The notes under the pieces: model-generated
What the model saw: only the letters and a program-made list of their open reading frames with translations
The model's database searches: none
What the model was told of the DNA's origin: nothing
Program-made: the position numbers and the translations under genes
Shown: piece after piece, positions 26,954-36,526 of the stretch
Layout: the number at the start of each line of letters is the position of its first letter
Position numbering within the stretch: the first letter of the stretch is position 1
NCBI GenBank assembly: GCA_963997635.1
Contig: CAXEND010000003.1
Span: 1-64,000 of the forward strand
Direction of reading: 5' to 3'
Length of the DNA stretch: 64,000 nucleotides
From: GCA-2728135 sp002728135
Lineage (GTDB): Bacteria; Pseudomonadota; Alphaproteobacteria; UBA828

Positions 26954-27682
26954 TTATTCTTTATATTCTGGCTGTGTTTTATCTAAAACTCTTTTCATAG
27001 CTTCAAAATGTTCCAATGCGAAACTATTACTAGATTGTATTTGATTAGCAGTGTCAGAGGCAATTTTCTCCGAAACAGTTTTGAGCCTTTGTCCAGTACT
27101 TGATGCTAATACTTGAGCCATTGCTGCACGCTCTAAGTAATATAGATCATCAAATGTTTTAGCTACGGTTTCTCCTCCAACTAATACTCCATGATTTGCC
27201 ATTAGTAATATGTTTTTCTTTCCGAGGGCTTTGACAATTCTATCACCTTCATCACTTCCAAGAGCTAGACCATTGTATTCATTATCATATGCTATTCTTC
27301 CGTAGAATCTGAGGGAGTTTTGGCTAGCTGGGATTAGGCGTCCATTTTCTGTCATGGCAATTGATAAGGTGTAGGGTTGATGGGTATGCATTAAGCATTT
27401 TAGATCAGGTCTTTCAGCATGAACCCTCGCATGAATATAAAATGCTGTGTCTTCTACTATGCCATCTCCCTCTATAACTGACCCTTTATTATTAACTATC
27501 ATCAGATTACTTGCTTTGACTTGGCTCCAATGAGTGCCATAAGAAACAACTAAAAATCGGTCCGGGTCGGTTGGTAATGTCAAGGTCAAATGATTGCAAA
27601 TACCTTCGCTTAGCTTATACATGTCTGCTAGGCGGTAAGCCGCAGCTAGATCTATCCTTGATTTATTAAGTGTTTTTTCCAT
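26954..27682 (-). CDS. Class II aldolase/adducin family protein
   Basis: A 242-residue protein with the zinc-binding 'MHTHQPYTLS' (His99, His101) and a later 'ANHGVLVGG', both typical of the class II aldolase/adducin (AraD/FucA) fold. 'GICNHLTLTLP' near the N-terminus is the usual G-N/H-x-S/T-like segment. Members cleave or epimerise phosphorylated sugars or act on related substrates; this subgroup is close to adducin-like proteins of unknown substrate. It shares a strand with the downstream-numbered type I secretion genes, with 34 bp between them; co-transcription is possible. Confidence 0.85.
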   Translation of the reverse strand: MEKTLNKSRIDLAAAYRLADMYKLSEGICNHLTLTLPTDPDRFLVVSYGTHWSQVKASNLMIVNNKGSVIEGDGIVEDTAFYIHARVHAERPDLKCLMHTHQPYTLSIAMTENGRLIPASQNSLRFYGRIAYDNEYNGLALGSDEGDRIVKALGKKNILLMANHGVLVGGETVAKTFDDLYYLERAAMAQVLASSTGQRLKTVSEKIASDTANQIQSSNSFALEHFEAMKRVLDKTQPEYKE

Positions 27683-27716
27683 TAAATTAAAGACTCTAAA
27701 GTTATTTCTAAAAAAA

Positions 27717-29018
27717 CTAACGTTCTCTCATTGCTTGTGATTTGGCATTAATTACTGGTTTTAAAAGATACTCAAGTACACTCTTAGAACCAGTTTTAAT
27801 ATCAACTACTGCTTGCATTCCTGGTGCAATTGGCAGTTCTTGATTATTCTTTCCAAGAAAAGTTTTCTCTGTTTCAGTGATGACCTTGAAGAAAGCCCTG
27901 CCTGATGTAGGGTCTACAATGGAGTCAGCTGATATAGATGTAACTACACCCTCAAGCCCTCCATAACGTGTGAAGTCATAAGTCGAAATTTTTACTGTTG
28001 CAGGAAGTCCTACTTGAACATAGCCGATGTCAGTTGGGTCTAACATCGCTTCAACTACAAGTTTTTCTTGTGTGGGGACAATTTCCATTAGAGATTCTCC
28101 AGGACGCACAATTCCTCCGATGGTATTGTGTCTTATACTTTTGACAACTCCGTTTATTGGGCTTTTTATTTCACTTCTTATAACTTGGTCATCAGCCCTT
28201 GAAAGTTCTTCTCTAGCTCGGGCAATTTTTCTTTCAACAGAAGATAATTCATCTAGAGATAGTCTGCGTTGACGTGAGGATTCTTCCTCAATTCGCTTGT
28301 TTGCCTCAGCCTTTGCAGCTGTTGCTCTAGAAATAGAAGCCTCAATTTCACGAATTTCCCCCTCTAGTTTTCTAACTTCTTGTTCTAGTTTTTTATGTTC
28401 AAGCTTTGGTGTTAAATTATCAGAAAGTAAGTCTTCAGACATGGCTAGTTTTTCTTTTGATAGTATTAGGTTGTCCTTTGCAGATTGGAGCTGGATTTTT
28501 AATTCATGAGTTTCAAGCTCGCGCTGATTACGCTTTTCATTAAGCACCTCAATAATTGCCAAGAATTCCCTTTTATGGGCTTGGTTAGTTTCTCTTTCTG
28601 CAGCTAAAAGTTCTGGTCGACGATTTGCTACTTGGAGAGGAAAAATTAGTTCAGCGTCTGGGTTTCCTGATGCTTCAGCTTCTAGGCGAGCACGAGTTAG
28701 TAAAAGTCCATCTAATTCAATTAATGCTTCTTCCCGATTAGATCCTATGATGTTTCTGTCAAGTCGAACAAGCACCTGATTGCTATTAACATTATCACCT
28801 TCTTTTACATTTATTTCTGTAATGATTCCTCCCTCAAGATGTTGAACAACCTTTACTTGTCCATAAGGGACAACTTCACCAGTCGCAACAGCTACTTCCT
28901 CTAGATTTGCAAAGTTTGCCCATATAATTCCAGTGGCAATAGCAAAAACAATTAACCATGCAGTGAACCTCCAGCTAGTTGGTTTTAATCGGTTTTGGAT
29001 TTCGTCTAGTTTGCTCAT
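27717..29018 (-). CDS. Type I secretion membrane-fusion protein (HlyD family)
   Basis: A 433-residue periplasmic adaptor bridging an ABC exporter and a TolC-like channel. It has one N-terminal transmembrane segment (~18-34) and a first half-lipoyl motif 'VVQHLEGGIITEINVKEGDNV'-like region (~57-78; landmark 'HLEGGII'). A long coiled-coil with many Glu/Lys/Leu follows (~130-270), then a second lipoyl half with 'IKSPINGVVKS', and a C-terminal beta-barrel with 'PGMQAVVDIKTG'. Its start overlaps the end of the ABC gene by 1 nt, so they are co-translated. Confidence 0.95.
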   Translation of the reverse strand: MSKLDEIQNRLKPTSWRFTAWLIVFAIATGIIWANFANLEEVAVATGEVVPYGQVKVVQHLEGGIITEINVKEGDNVNSNQVLVRLDRNIIGSNREEALIELDGLLLTRARLEAEASGNPDAELIFPLQVANRRPELLAAERETNQAHKREFLAIIEVLNEKRNQRELETHELKIQLQSAKDNLILSKEKLAMSEDLLSDNLTPKLEHKKLEQEVRKLEGEIREIEASISRATAAKAEANKRIEEESSRQRRLSLDELSSVERKIARAREELSRADDQVIRSEIKSPINGVVKSIRHNTIGGIVRPGESLMEIVPTQEKLVVEAMLDPTDIGYVQVGLPATVKISTYDFTRYGGLEGVVTSISADSIVDPTSGRAFFKVITETEKTFLGKNNQELPIAPGMQAVVDIKTGSKSVLEYLLKPVINAKSQAMRER

Positions 29019-30805
29019 TATACTTTAATGTCCCTTTTATCTTCCTTTTTGGGGTTCCTATCGGGGTTCTTAGACGAGTTTTCAGGTTTGCTTAGGTGGG
29101 CCAATACATCCTTTGCTGCTCCTCCAACAGATACTTTACCTCGTTCTAATACAATAAGATTTGTACATGCGGTTAAGAGTATAGGGCTGTGGGTAACAAT
29201 TATAATAGTTCTATTTTTGGCAAGCTCCATAAGGGTTAGTCTAAGGGCTGTTTGAGCTTGATTATCAAGGTTCGCTGTCACTTCATCTAGAAGTAATATG
29301 GGTGGATCTGTGAGGAGAGCTCTGGCAATTGCTATTCTTTGTCTTTGACCCCCCGAAAGCCTTGATCCTCCCTCACCTATTTGAGTGTCATATCCATCCG
29401 GAAGGTCAATTATGTATTCGTGTACCCCAGCTATTTCTGCTGCACGAAGAATTTCAGTATCAGTAGCATTAGTATTGCTAAGTGTAATATTTTCTCTAAT
29501 TGATCCGCTAAAAAGGAAACATTCTTGAGGTACATAGCCTATAGAACGTATTAAATCTCTTCGACCAAATTGATTTATATCAGCCCCATCAAGAAGTATT
29601 CTTCCATGTTGGGTTTTGTAGAGTCCTTGCATTAATTTAAGTAATGTTGTTTTACCGGATCCGTTCTGACCTACAACTCCAAGAATGCAAGGTGCTTTAA
29701 TTTGAAGACTTATACCATCTATGACATTAGTGCTCTCTGGTGAATATGAGAAAGAAACTCCTTGCATGCTTATAGACCCTTTGGATTTTGGTAGTTGCAC
29801 AGAAGAGGTTTCTAAATCTCTAGGTAGAGCAAATACAGAGTCTAAACGCTTCATTGCCTGAATAACGCCAGAGTATGATCGCCAGAAACTTACTAATTGA
29901 TTAAATGGACCTATTATTCGATTGCCAAGCATTGTAGAAGCAATTAGGGCTCCTATAGTTAATTCTAAGTCAATAATTGCTAATGCACCGACAGTAACTA
30001 GTGAAACAGTCGTTAACATGCTTAGTAGTGTGCCAAAATTGCTTAATCCATCCATTTTGCGTCCACGTGCTGTTGCCTGTTCTATAGAAGAAGCATGTTT
30101 CTTTTCCCATTCAATTTTTAAGGCTTTGTCGATTCCCAGAGAACGGATTGTTGTTCTTCCTTGAAGCATTTCAGCAAGGAATGCGTCTCTACTTATGCCA
30201 CTTTTTCTTTCTTTCTGTGTTGCACGATCAATTAATATACCTGAGATAATTGCTACAATTATAAATATTGGTATTGCAATGAGGAGCACCCAAACAATCG
30301 GAGGTGCAATTATAGCTATTAATCCAATGAAAAGAATTGCAAAAGGAAGGTCGGTGAGTAGAACTGCCGTAGCTCCAGAAAAGGTGTTCCGAATTAATTC
30401 TCCATCCTTAAACAGGGTATGCCAAAAGCCGCTAGGGCGGCTTTCTAAATTTTTTAGAGGAAGTGATGCAATTCTTGAGAATAGAGCTTTACCAAGAAAA
30501 ACATCTATTTGTAGAGCAACTCTCTGCAGCAATCGACTCCTAGCTTGTCTTAAGAGAAAGTCGAATACAAGTGCGAGTATGACACCTATAAGTAAAGCTT
30601 GAAGTGTACTAATCCCGTGGTGGAAAACAACCCGATCATAAACTTGCAGTATAAAAATTGGCACAGCTAATGCTAGAAGGTTAATAAATAAGGATACCAC
30701 AATGGCTTCTCTAAAACCACGCCTAGCAGGTTTTAAAACTTCTCTGAGCCAAGCACGGCCTGGCTTTGTATCATTTTCAAATGGTTCTAAGTTAGTTTCA
30801 CGCAT
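29018..30805 (-). CDS. Type I secretion ABC transporter, permease-ATPase fusion
   Basis: Inner-membrane exporter of a type I secretion system (LapB/HlyB/PrtD type). From the ATG at 30805, preceded by AAGG, the product is 595 residues; the longer start at 30847 lacks a ribosome-binding site. Six-helix ABC membrane domain ~35-320. The ATPase domain shows Walker A 'GQNGSGKTT', signature 'LSGGQRQRIAIARAL', Walker B 'ILLLDEVTA' and a switch His in 'IVTHS'. There is no N-terminal C39 peptidase domain, so its cargo is probably exported uncleaved, as for RTX proteins. No RTX protein or TolC gene lies in the window. Confidence 0.95.
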   Translation of the reverse strand: MRETNLEPFENDTKPGRAWLREVLKPARRGFREAIVVSLFINLLALAVPIFILQVYDRVVFHHGISTLQALLIGVILALVFDFLLRQARSRLLQRVALQIDVFLGKALFSRIASLPLKNLESRPSGFWHTLFKDGELIRNTFSGATAVLLTDLPFAILFIGLIAIIAPPIVWVLLIAIPIFIIVAIISGILIDRATQKERKSGISRDAFLAEMLQGRTTIRSLGIDKALKIEWEKKHASSIEQATARGRKMDGLSNFGTLLSMLTTVSLVTVGALAIIDLELTIGALIASTMLGNRIIGPFNQLVSFWRSYSGVIQAMKRLDSVFALPRDLETSSVQLPKSKGSISMQGVSFSYSPESTNVIDGISLQIKAPCILGVVGQNGSGKTTLLKLMQGLYKTQHGRILLDGADINQFGRRDLIRSIGYVPQECFLFSGSIRENITLSNTNATDTEILRAAEIAGVHEYIIDLPDGYDTQIGEGGSRLSGGQRQRIAIARALLTDPPILLLDEVTANLDNQAQTALRLTLMELAKNRTIIIVTHSPILLTACTNLIVLERGKVSVGGAAKDVLAHLSKPENSSKNPDRNPKKEDKRDIKV

Positions 30806-31093
30806 AATCAACCTTGTAAAGTGCCCGTATGAAAAATTTGTTATCATTCAGTAATTAAATGGGCTTGATTTGAAGTAAACTTCAACCAAATTACATATTA
30901 CGTTAACACTATTCATGACCATAAAGTATACTGTTGTTTACTACATAAAGTATTTTTATAAATTTATTTTTTGAACCTATCTCAACTAAACAGGTTTTTT
31001 ATATAAAATAATCGATATATTGAAGTTCAAAAAAACTTCTATAAATTAATGAAAAAAATTTTCAATTTTTTATGCATATACAGGACCTAAAAA
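30806..31093. other. AT-rich divergent intergenic region
   Basis: About 290 bp between the type I exporter gene and the small MORN-repeat gene. It is extremely A/T-rich with several A and T runs and must hold two divergent promoters. I see no open frame with a ribosome-binding site, no hairpin with a T-run and no recognisable operator. Confidence 0.5.
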
Positions 31094-31360
31094 GTGAAAA
31101 ATAAATTGTTTTTAATTTTAGCGTTATTGATTTTTTTGATACCTACTTTAAGCCATGCTGATGAGCTAATAACCTGTAAGGGTAATGATCACATCTATTG
31201 GACAAAGTGTTTTGGTATTTTGCGTGCGGGTTTCTCTGGGACATACTATGGCGAATTTCTTGACGGAAAAAAACATGGAAAAGGAACAGAAGTTAGATTT
31301 GATGGTTCAAAATATGTGGGTAAATGGGTGAAAGGTAAATTAATAAAAATATCAGATTGA
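31094..31360 (+). CDS. Small secreted MORN-repeat protein
   Basis: An 88-residue protein starting at GTG. A clear signal peptide (~1-22) ends in 'SHAD'. The rest contains 'YYGEFLDGKKHGKGTEVRFDG' split over two MORN-like units (landmarks 'GEFLDGKKHGKGT' and 'YVGKWVKGK'). Two Cys residues (in 'ITCKGN' and 'TKCFG') could form a disulfide. MORN repeats commonly bind lipids or act as scaffolds; the function here is unknown. It is convergent with the AtuA C-terminal-domain gene, with a 9-nt overlap of coding ends. Confidence 0.75.
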   Translation: MKNKLFLILALLIFLIPTLSHADELITCKGNDHIYWTKCFGILRAGFSGTYYGEFLDGKKHGKGTEVRFDGSKYVGKWVKGKLIKISD

Positions 31361-31675
31361 TATATTGTCAGGAAATTTTATAGACAACATTAAATATGAT
31401 AAACTTTTACCATGAATATCCATTGCTAAGGTAGAGGTGACACCTCCACCTCTCAAGTTCTCTATTACAAAATTTAGAGCAATTAATTTGGGTAGCTCAT
31501 ACCTTGTTACTGGTCCTTGAGCTAGATGTGAGAAAGTGTCAAATACAATCTCTGATGTTAAATGCTTAACTATTAAAGCATAATTTTGCTTTTCACGAGC
31601 TATTACACTTATGTTTATACAGTTTCCCTTATCGCCAGCCCTTGCATGGGCTATGTCATATAATTGCAGACTCAT
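31352..31675 (-). CDS. AtuA C-terminal-like small protein
   Basis: A 107-residue protein with 'ARAGDKGNCINISVIA' near the N-terminus and 'LNFVIENLRGGGVTSTLAMD', a pattern I recognise from the C-terminal domain of AtuA/DUF1446 proteins. In many bacteria this domain is fused to the main AtuA domain; here it is a separate gene overlapping the AtuA gene by 4 nt (ATGA), so the two are translationally coupled and probably form a complex. The biochemical role is unknown. Confidence 0.8.
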   Translation of the reverse strand: MSLQLYDIAHARAGDKGNCINISVIAREKQNYALIVKHLTSEIVFDTFSHLAQGPVTRYELPKLIALNFVIENLRGGGVTSTLAMDIHGKSLSYLMLSIKFPDNISI

Positions 31676-33018
31676 TTTATTTCTATAACTTCTATTCTAG
31701 GAATTACTAAATTACGTGGTAGCAGTACAGATTGTATGGCTAAGATTTCTTTTGTATAGCTAAAGTCGCCAGCTCCCCCTGCTGGTCCATTTGTGTATAG
31801 GGCAGATATTTCTCTACCTATTGATTCAGCAGCCCTTTTATTATCAGACTTGCCAGCTATTCTAAGTCGTACTTCATTCATCTCTTTTGGTTTGTTATTA
31901 ATGCCATATAGGCTGTTAATACCAATATAGTCGGTTCTAAGTTCATGGAAATTATGGCCGCATAAGCGTAATCTCTCACGGACAATTTGATCCGCAAGCT
32001 TGGCTCTTTCAAAAGCACTTGGGCCACCATATGATAATTGTCCTTCACCGATGTAGCCATCAAAATAACCGATACTTACTTTATATTTGTCAGTCCTTGA
32101 TATTGATTTTGATCCCTTAACCATGACTTTATTTGTATCTATCTCCTTTAGTTGCGTATTAGTAATATCTAAGATGCAATCTGGAGTAATATAATAACTA
32201 GGGTCTGAAACTTCGTATAGTAATTGCTCGCTACAAGTACTTATATCAATACGACCACCTGTATTGGGGAGCTTACTAATTGTGATATTACCTCTGGCAT
32301 CAACATCTGCGTAAGGAAAACCAAGACTCCCTAGATTGGGTATATCAGTGTGTTTTGGGTCAACAAAGTATCCACCTGTGACTTGACCTGCACATTCTAA
32401 AAGATGACCAGCAGTAGTGCCATGTGCTAATAACTCATAATCGTTATAAGACCAGCCTAAAGAGTAGAGCATTGGTGCAAGAAAAAGAGATGGATCTGCA
32501 ACTCTTCCAGTAATAATTGTAGGTGCTTCAGTTTTGATTGCTTCAAGAATAGCATCTGCACCTAGATAGGCGTTTGCAGCACAAAGTTTGGGTAAAATAG
32601 TTTCTAAAGGTTTATTGCTTTCTATCAGTTTTAGCCCTGGCAATTGTGAGATTATACTGGTTACGTCATCGCCAATTAGTACAGCAGATCTACAATCTTT
32701 AAGGCCTAAATTTTTCGCAATATTTGAAGATTCCTTGCCTGCAGCAATAGGATTAGCTGCACCCATATTTGTAATTAGTTTAGTATTATTAGCCTCACAT
32801 CTTGGTAAAGCAGCTTCTAACCTTTCTTCAAGAAATGGATTATAACCCATTCCAAGACCACGACTTAGAGATAGTGTTTCACGAGCTATAGTTCGCTCAG
32901 CAAGACATTCAAAAACGATAAAATCTAACGAACCTTTGTTTATCAAGTCAATGGCAGGTTCTAGTCGATCTCCTGCAAATCCTGCTCCTGAGCCAATTCT
33001 TACAATATCAGTTGTCAT
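31672..33018 (-). CDS. AtuA-type protein (DUF1446, acyclic terpene utilisation family)
   Basis: From the ATG at 33018 the product is 448 residues. It opens with 'IVRIGSGAGFAGDRLEPA', the DUF1446 N-terminal signature. It continues with 'FECLAERTIA', 'ITNMGAANP', 'ITGRVADPSLFLAP', 'AGHLLECAGQVTGGYF' and 'NTGGRIDISTCSEQLLYE', all typical of AtuA. The family is named from the Pseudomonas citronellol/geraniol locus, but its reaction is not established and no other atu genes are here. It is the third gene of a minus-strand operon after the molybdenum hydroxylase and the PrpB-like lyase. The six to nine residues upstream of the chosen start are non-conserved. Confidence 0.88.
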   Translation of the reverse strand: MTTDIVRIGSGAGFAGDRLEPAIDLINKGSLDFIVFECLAERTIARETLSLSRGLGMGYNPFLEERLEAALPRCEANNTKLITNMGAANPIAAGKESSNIAKNLGLKDCRSAVLIGDDVTSIISQLPGLKLIESNKPLETILPKLCAANAYLGADAILEAIKTEAPTIITGRVADPSLFLAPMLYSLGWSYNDYELLAHGTTAGHLLECAGQVTGGYFVDPKHTDIPNLGSLGFPYADVDARGNITISKLPNTGGRIDISTCSEQLLYEVSDPSYYITPDCILDITNTQLKEIDTNKVMVKGSKSISRTDKYKVSIGYFDGYIGEGQLSYGGPSAFERAKLADQIVRERLRLCGHNFHELRTDYIGINSLYGINNKPKEMNEVRLRIAGKSDNKRAAESIGREISALYTNGPAGGAGDFSYTKEILAIQSVLLPRNLVIPRIEVIEIK

Positions 33019-33158
33019 TTGGAATAGCCTTAATGGAGATCTCAAGATTATATGTTAATCTAAATAGTAAGAGTTTTAGTCGATTTACCATTATACAGAT
33101 TGCATCAGTTTTACTGTAATACTAGAAATATTTTTATATTTTAGAATCTTCCCTATCT

Positions 33159-34058
33159 TTATTTAATCTTTGAAACATTTTCATCAAATTTACTATACTT
33201 TTCATATTCTAAAACTTCATAAAGCTTTGATCGTGTCATCATACTGCTAACAAGATTTTTTTGACTCCCCTCTGCTTTAAGAGTTTTAAGCCCATTTTCA
33301 ATGGCCTTCATCCCTAAACGGAAGGTGGTTACTGGATATATAACAATGTTATATCCAAGGTTCTGAATGTTAGAAAATGTTAAGATGGGTGATTTTCCAA
33401 ACTCTGTCATATTTATTAGGAGAGGTAGTTTGATGGCCGCACGAAATGTTTCAAATTCATTCTGGTTTATTAGTGCCTCAGGGAAAATTATATCAGCACC
33501 AGACTGTTCATATGCTTTTGCTCTATTTATGGCCGCATCTAAACCCTCTATTGCCCTTGCATCAGTTCTTGCAATGACTTGAAAATTTTTATCTGTTCTT
33601 GCCTCTACTATCGCTTGTATGCGTTGTGACATATCATGTATTGAAATTATCTCCTTATTTTCTAGATGCCCACATCGTTTTGGATTACGCTGATCTTCAA
33701 TATGACACCCGGATACTCCTGCTTCTTCAAGTAATGTAATAGTTCTTGCAGCATTAATCGGTTCACCAAAACCAGTGTCAGCATCTACAATTGTTGGAAG
33801 CATAGTTGCTTTTGCTATTTGACCTGATCTTGTAACTACTTCTGTTTGAGATGTTAGACCTATGTCAGGAAGACCCATGTCAGCAGACAAGGAAGCCCCT
33901 GAGACATAAACACCATCAAAACCTTCATTTTCAATTAATTTTGCCACGAAGGGTGAAAAGGAACCTGGAAAACGCAATAACTTGCCTGAGTTGAGGCATG
34001 TTTTTAAGTTTTTCCGTTTTTCTTGTGGGTTCTGGTTTATCAACATGGTTAATTCCAT
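33159..34058 (-). CDS. PrpB-like isocitrate lyase/PEP mutase family enzyme
   Basis: A 299-residue member of the small isocitrate-lyase superfamily (methylisocitrate lyase, 2,3-dimethylmalate lyase, oxaloacetase relatives). The active-site loop is 'KRCGH' (127-131), with metal-binding 'DADTGFG' (92-98), 'HIEDQ' (119-123) and 'VIARTDA'. KRCGH with a Cys is the lyase form rather than the PEP-mutase form. No prpC or prpD gene is nearby, so the methylcitrate cycle is not implied. The neighbours (PrpF-like isomerase, TcuA-like dehydrogenase across the divergent promoter) suggest cleavage of another branched 2-hydroxy di- or tricarboxylate. Confidence 0.88.
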   Translation of the reverse strand: MELTMLINQNPQEKRKNLKTCLNSGKLLRFPGSFSPFVAKLIENEGFDGVYVSGASLSADMGLPDIGLTSQTEVVTRSGQIAKATMLPTIVDADTGFGEPINAARTITLLEEAGVSGCHIEDQRNPKRCGHLENKEIISIHDMSQRIQAIVEARTDKNFQVIARTDARAIEGLDAAINRAKAYEQSGADIIFPEALINQNEFETFRAAIKLPLLINMTEFGKSPILTFSNIQNLGYNIVIYPVTTFRLGMKAIENGLKTLKAEGSQKNLVSSMMTRSKLYEVLEYEKYSKFDENVSKIK

Positions 34059-34174
34059 TAATGTATTTGAGTAGTCATATTTTTATGCAGTAATTATCTT
34101 TACTTCTAATTAAAGTTCTAATATGCAAACAATACCATATAAGCAAACAAGGTTTAAATCTGTATCAAATTAAT

Positions 34175-36526
34175 TCAACATGTTTTTCTATGGTGAGATT
34201 GTATAAGTCTCCAAATTGAATATGGAGTTGCAGGCATTTGAATATCACGGACTTGAAACTCTTGCAGTGCATCAGTTAATGCATTAATTACAGCAGCTGG
34301 AGAAGCCATGCAGCCTGACTCTCCACATCCTTTTACACCGAGCGGATTTGTTTGACATACGCTTCCTTCGTGGTGCCAGTCAATGGTAGGTAAATCTTTT
34401 GCTCTGGGTAGTGCGTAGTCCATGAATGAGCCGCTAATTAGCTGGCCAGATGATACATCATAGATTGTATGTTCCATAAATGCTTGGCCAAGTCCCTGAG
34501 CAATAGCCCCATGAACTTGTCCTTTAACAAGTGTCTCGTCTATAAGGTTTCCAAAGTCGTCCACACATGTATATTTGAGTATTTTGAATATTCCCGTCTC
34601 AATGTCCACTTCAACTTCTGCTATATGGCAACCATTAGGATAAGTTTCCTGAGTGTATTCAAAAATAGCTTCACTATCCAAATCTGAGCTAAAAGCATCA
34701 TTATTTGATTTTGCAACAGACTCATTGGACAGAATTTGTGAGAATTTAACATGGCGATCAGTGCCACGAACGGTATATAAACCTTTATCAAAAAAAATAT
34801 CTTTTTTTGATGTTTCAAGATAATCTGCAGCTTTATCAAGACCTTTATCAACTGCTTTTTTTGCGGCTAATATTACAGCTGATCCACCTATTGAGGTTGA
34901 ACGTGAACCACTTGTTCCTTTTCCATAACCTGTAGAATTCGTATCCCCTTGTATGACAGAAATTTGCTCTTGATTAATATCTAAGTAGTCAGCAAGAATC
35001 TTTGAGTAAGATGTTTCATGTCCTTGTCCTGTTGATTGACTCCCAATTTTCAAATTAACAGATTTATCAGAATTAAACTGAATTTGAGCTAGCTGATCTC
35101 TTCTCCCCCCGCACGGTTCAACATAAATTGCTAAGCCAATTCCCCTTCGGAAATTTGATTTTTCAATAGTTTGTTTTTTTTGTTGAAAATTTGCCCAGTT
35201 GGACTTTTCTAATGCTTTATTTAATATTTTATAGAAATTTCCAGAGTCATAGATAGCTCCAAGAGATGTTTTATAAGGCATATCATCATCTGATATAAGG
35301 TTACGTTGTCGTATTTCTATTCTATCTATTCCTATTTCTTTAGCAGCTACATCAATCAGTCTTTCCATTAAATAACTATGTTCTGGTCTTCCTGAACCTC
35401 TATACGCATCTGTTGGTGTAGTATTAGTATACACAACATCAGTTTCTACATATACGGTCGGGACTATGTATGGACCTGTTAGTGCTTTGGTGCTCCCTTC
35501 AGTAGGAACAACCGTGCCAAAATTTGATGAATATGCACCTATATTGGCTATATTTTTTACTTTAAGACCTAAAATTCTACCAGTAATATCTAGAGAAAGT
35601 ATTGCATCAGAGTGTCTGTCTCTTCCTTGGGTATCACTTTGAAGAGACTCTGTTCGTTCTCCGGTCCATCTAACAGGACGGTTGCATATTTTAGCTCCTA
35701 GCAAAAGGAGTGCATATTCTGGATATATCCAGATTTTTGTCCCAAATGCACCCCCAACATCTGGAGTTATTACACGTATTCTTTCTGGGTCAATGTTAAA
35801 TATATGTTCTGCTAATGCATCTCTTATCAAATGAACGCCTTGGGTTCCGGCATAGAGGGTGTATTCACCTTTTGATGAATCATAAATTCCAACCCCAGAA
35901 CGTGTTTCCATTGAACATACGGAAACCCTGTTATTGTAAATTTTTAGTTTCACATTGAATTTTGCATTAGCAGAAATTTTTTCCACTTCAGATTTGTCTC
36001 CGTAAGCCCATTTTAAACACAAGTTTTTTGGTGCTATAGAGTGAATATTTGGTGACTTGGGATCTGTAGCAATTTCTGAATTAGAGATACTAGTGAGTAA
36101 TTCATAATCTATATGGACATTTTCTGCTGCATCGACAGCTTGTTGATATGTTTCAGCTATGACCATTGCTACTTCTTCGCCAACAAAACGTACCTTATCT
36201 TTGGCCAGGATTTGACGAATAGTGGTCTTTGCAAATTCTCCTTCAATTCCTTTGGGGGAAACTAATGCAGGTATACCTCCTAAATTAAATTTCTCTATAT
36301 CTTTTGAGGTCAAGATAGTTATGACACCAGGACAAGATTCGGCAAGGTCGGTGTTAATTGTTTTGATTTTAGCATGGGGATGTATAGATCTCACAAAGAA
36401 TGCAAAGGCCTCATGGTCAAATTGTTTATCTGATACAAATTGACCTCTTCCAGTTAGGTGTCTTGTATCTTCTTTGCGTTCCCAAGTATTTTTACCGGGT
36501 CTATTAATATTTTTACAATCTTGCAT
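34175..36526 (-). CDS. Molybdenum hydroxylase large subunit (xanthine dehydrogenase/CoxL family, form II-like)
   Basis: A 783-residue molybdopterin-cytosine-dinucleotide-type subunit. 'DVGGAFGTK' (256-264) is the Moco-binding glycine-rich segment. The active-site loop is 'AYRGSGRPE' (374-382), which lacks the Cys of true CO dehydrogenase (AYRCSFR) and so matches form II. The catalytic Glu is Glu736 in 'GVKGCGESG'. Such enzymes hydroxylate aromatic heterocycles, aldehydes or purines at carbon. The usual small [2Fe-2S] and FAD subunits are absent from the window, so they would have to be encoded elsewhere. It is the first gene of the minus-strand arm of the divergent cluster. Confidence 0.9.
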   Translation of the reverse strand: MQDCKNINRPGKNTWERKEDTRHLTGRGQFVSDKQFDHEAFAFFVRSIHPHAKIKTINTDLAESCPGVITILTSKDIEKFNLGGIPALVSPKGIEGEFAKTTIRQILAKDKVRFVGEEVAMVIAETYQQAVDAAENVHIDYELLTSISNSEIATDPKSPNIHSIAPKNLCLKWAYGDKSEVEKISANAKFNVKLKIYNNRVSVCSMETRSGVGIYDSSKGEYTLYAGTQGVHLIRDALAEHIFNIDPERIRVITPDVGGAFGTKIWIYPEYALLLLGAKICNRPVRWTGERTESLQSDTQGRDRHSDAILSLDITGRILGLKVKNIANIGAYSSNFGTVVPTEGSTKALTGPYIVPTVYVETDVVYTNTTPTDAYRGSGRPEHSYLMERLIDVAAKEIGIDRIEIRQRNLISDDDMPYKTSLGAIYDSGNFYKILNKALEKSNWANFQQKKQTIEKSNFRRGIGLAIYVEPCGGRRDQLAQIQFNSDKSVNLKIGSQSTGQGHETSYSKILADYLDINQEQISVIQGDTNSTGYGKGTSGSRSTSIGGSAVILAAKKAVDKGLDKAADYLETSKKDIFFDKGLYTVRGTDRHVKFSQILSNESVAKSNNDAFSSDLDSEAIFEYTQETYPNGCHIAEVEVDIETGIFKILKYTCVDDFGNLIDETLVKGQVHGAIAQGLGQAFMEHTIYDVSSGQLISGSFMDYALPRAKDLPTIDWHHEGSVCQTNPLGVKGCGESGCMASPAAVINALTDALQEFQVRDIQMPATPYSIWRLIQSHHRKTC

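Noticed and set aside
34175..36526. Carbon monoxide dehydrogenase large subunit (CoxL form I)
   Set aside because: The active-site loop reads AYRGSGR, not the Cys-containing AYRCSFR of true CO dehydrogenase, and the partner subunits are missing.
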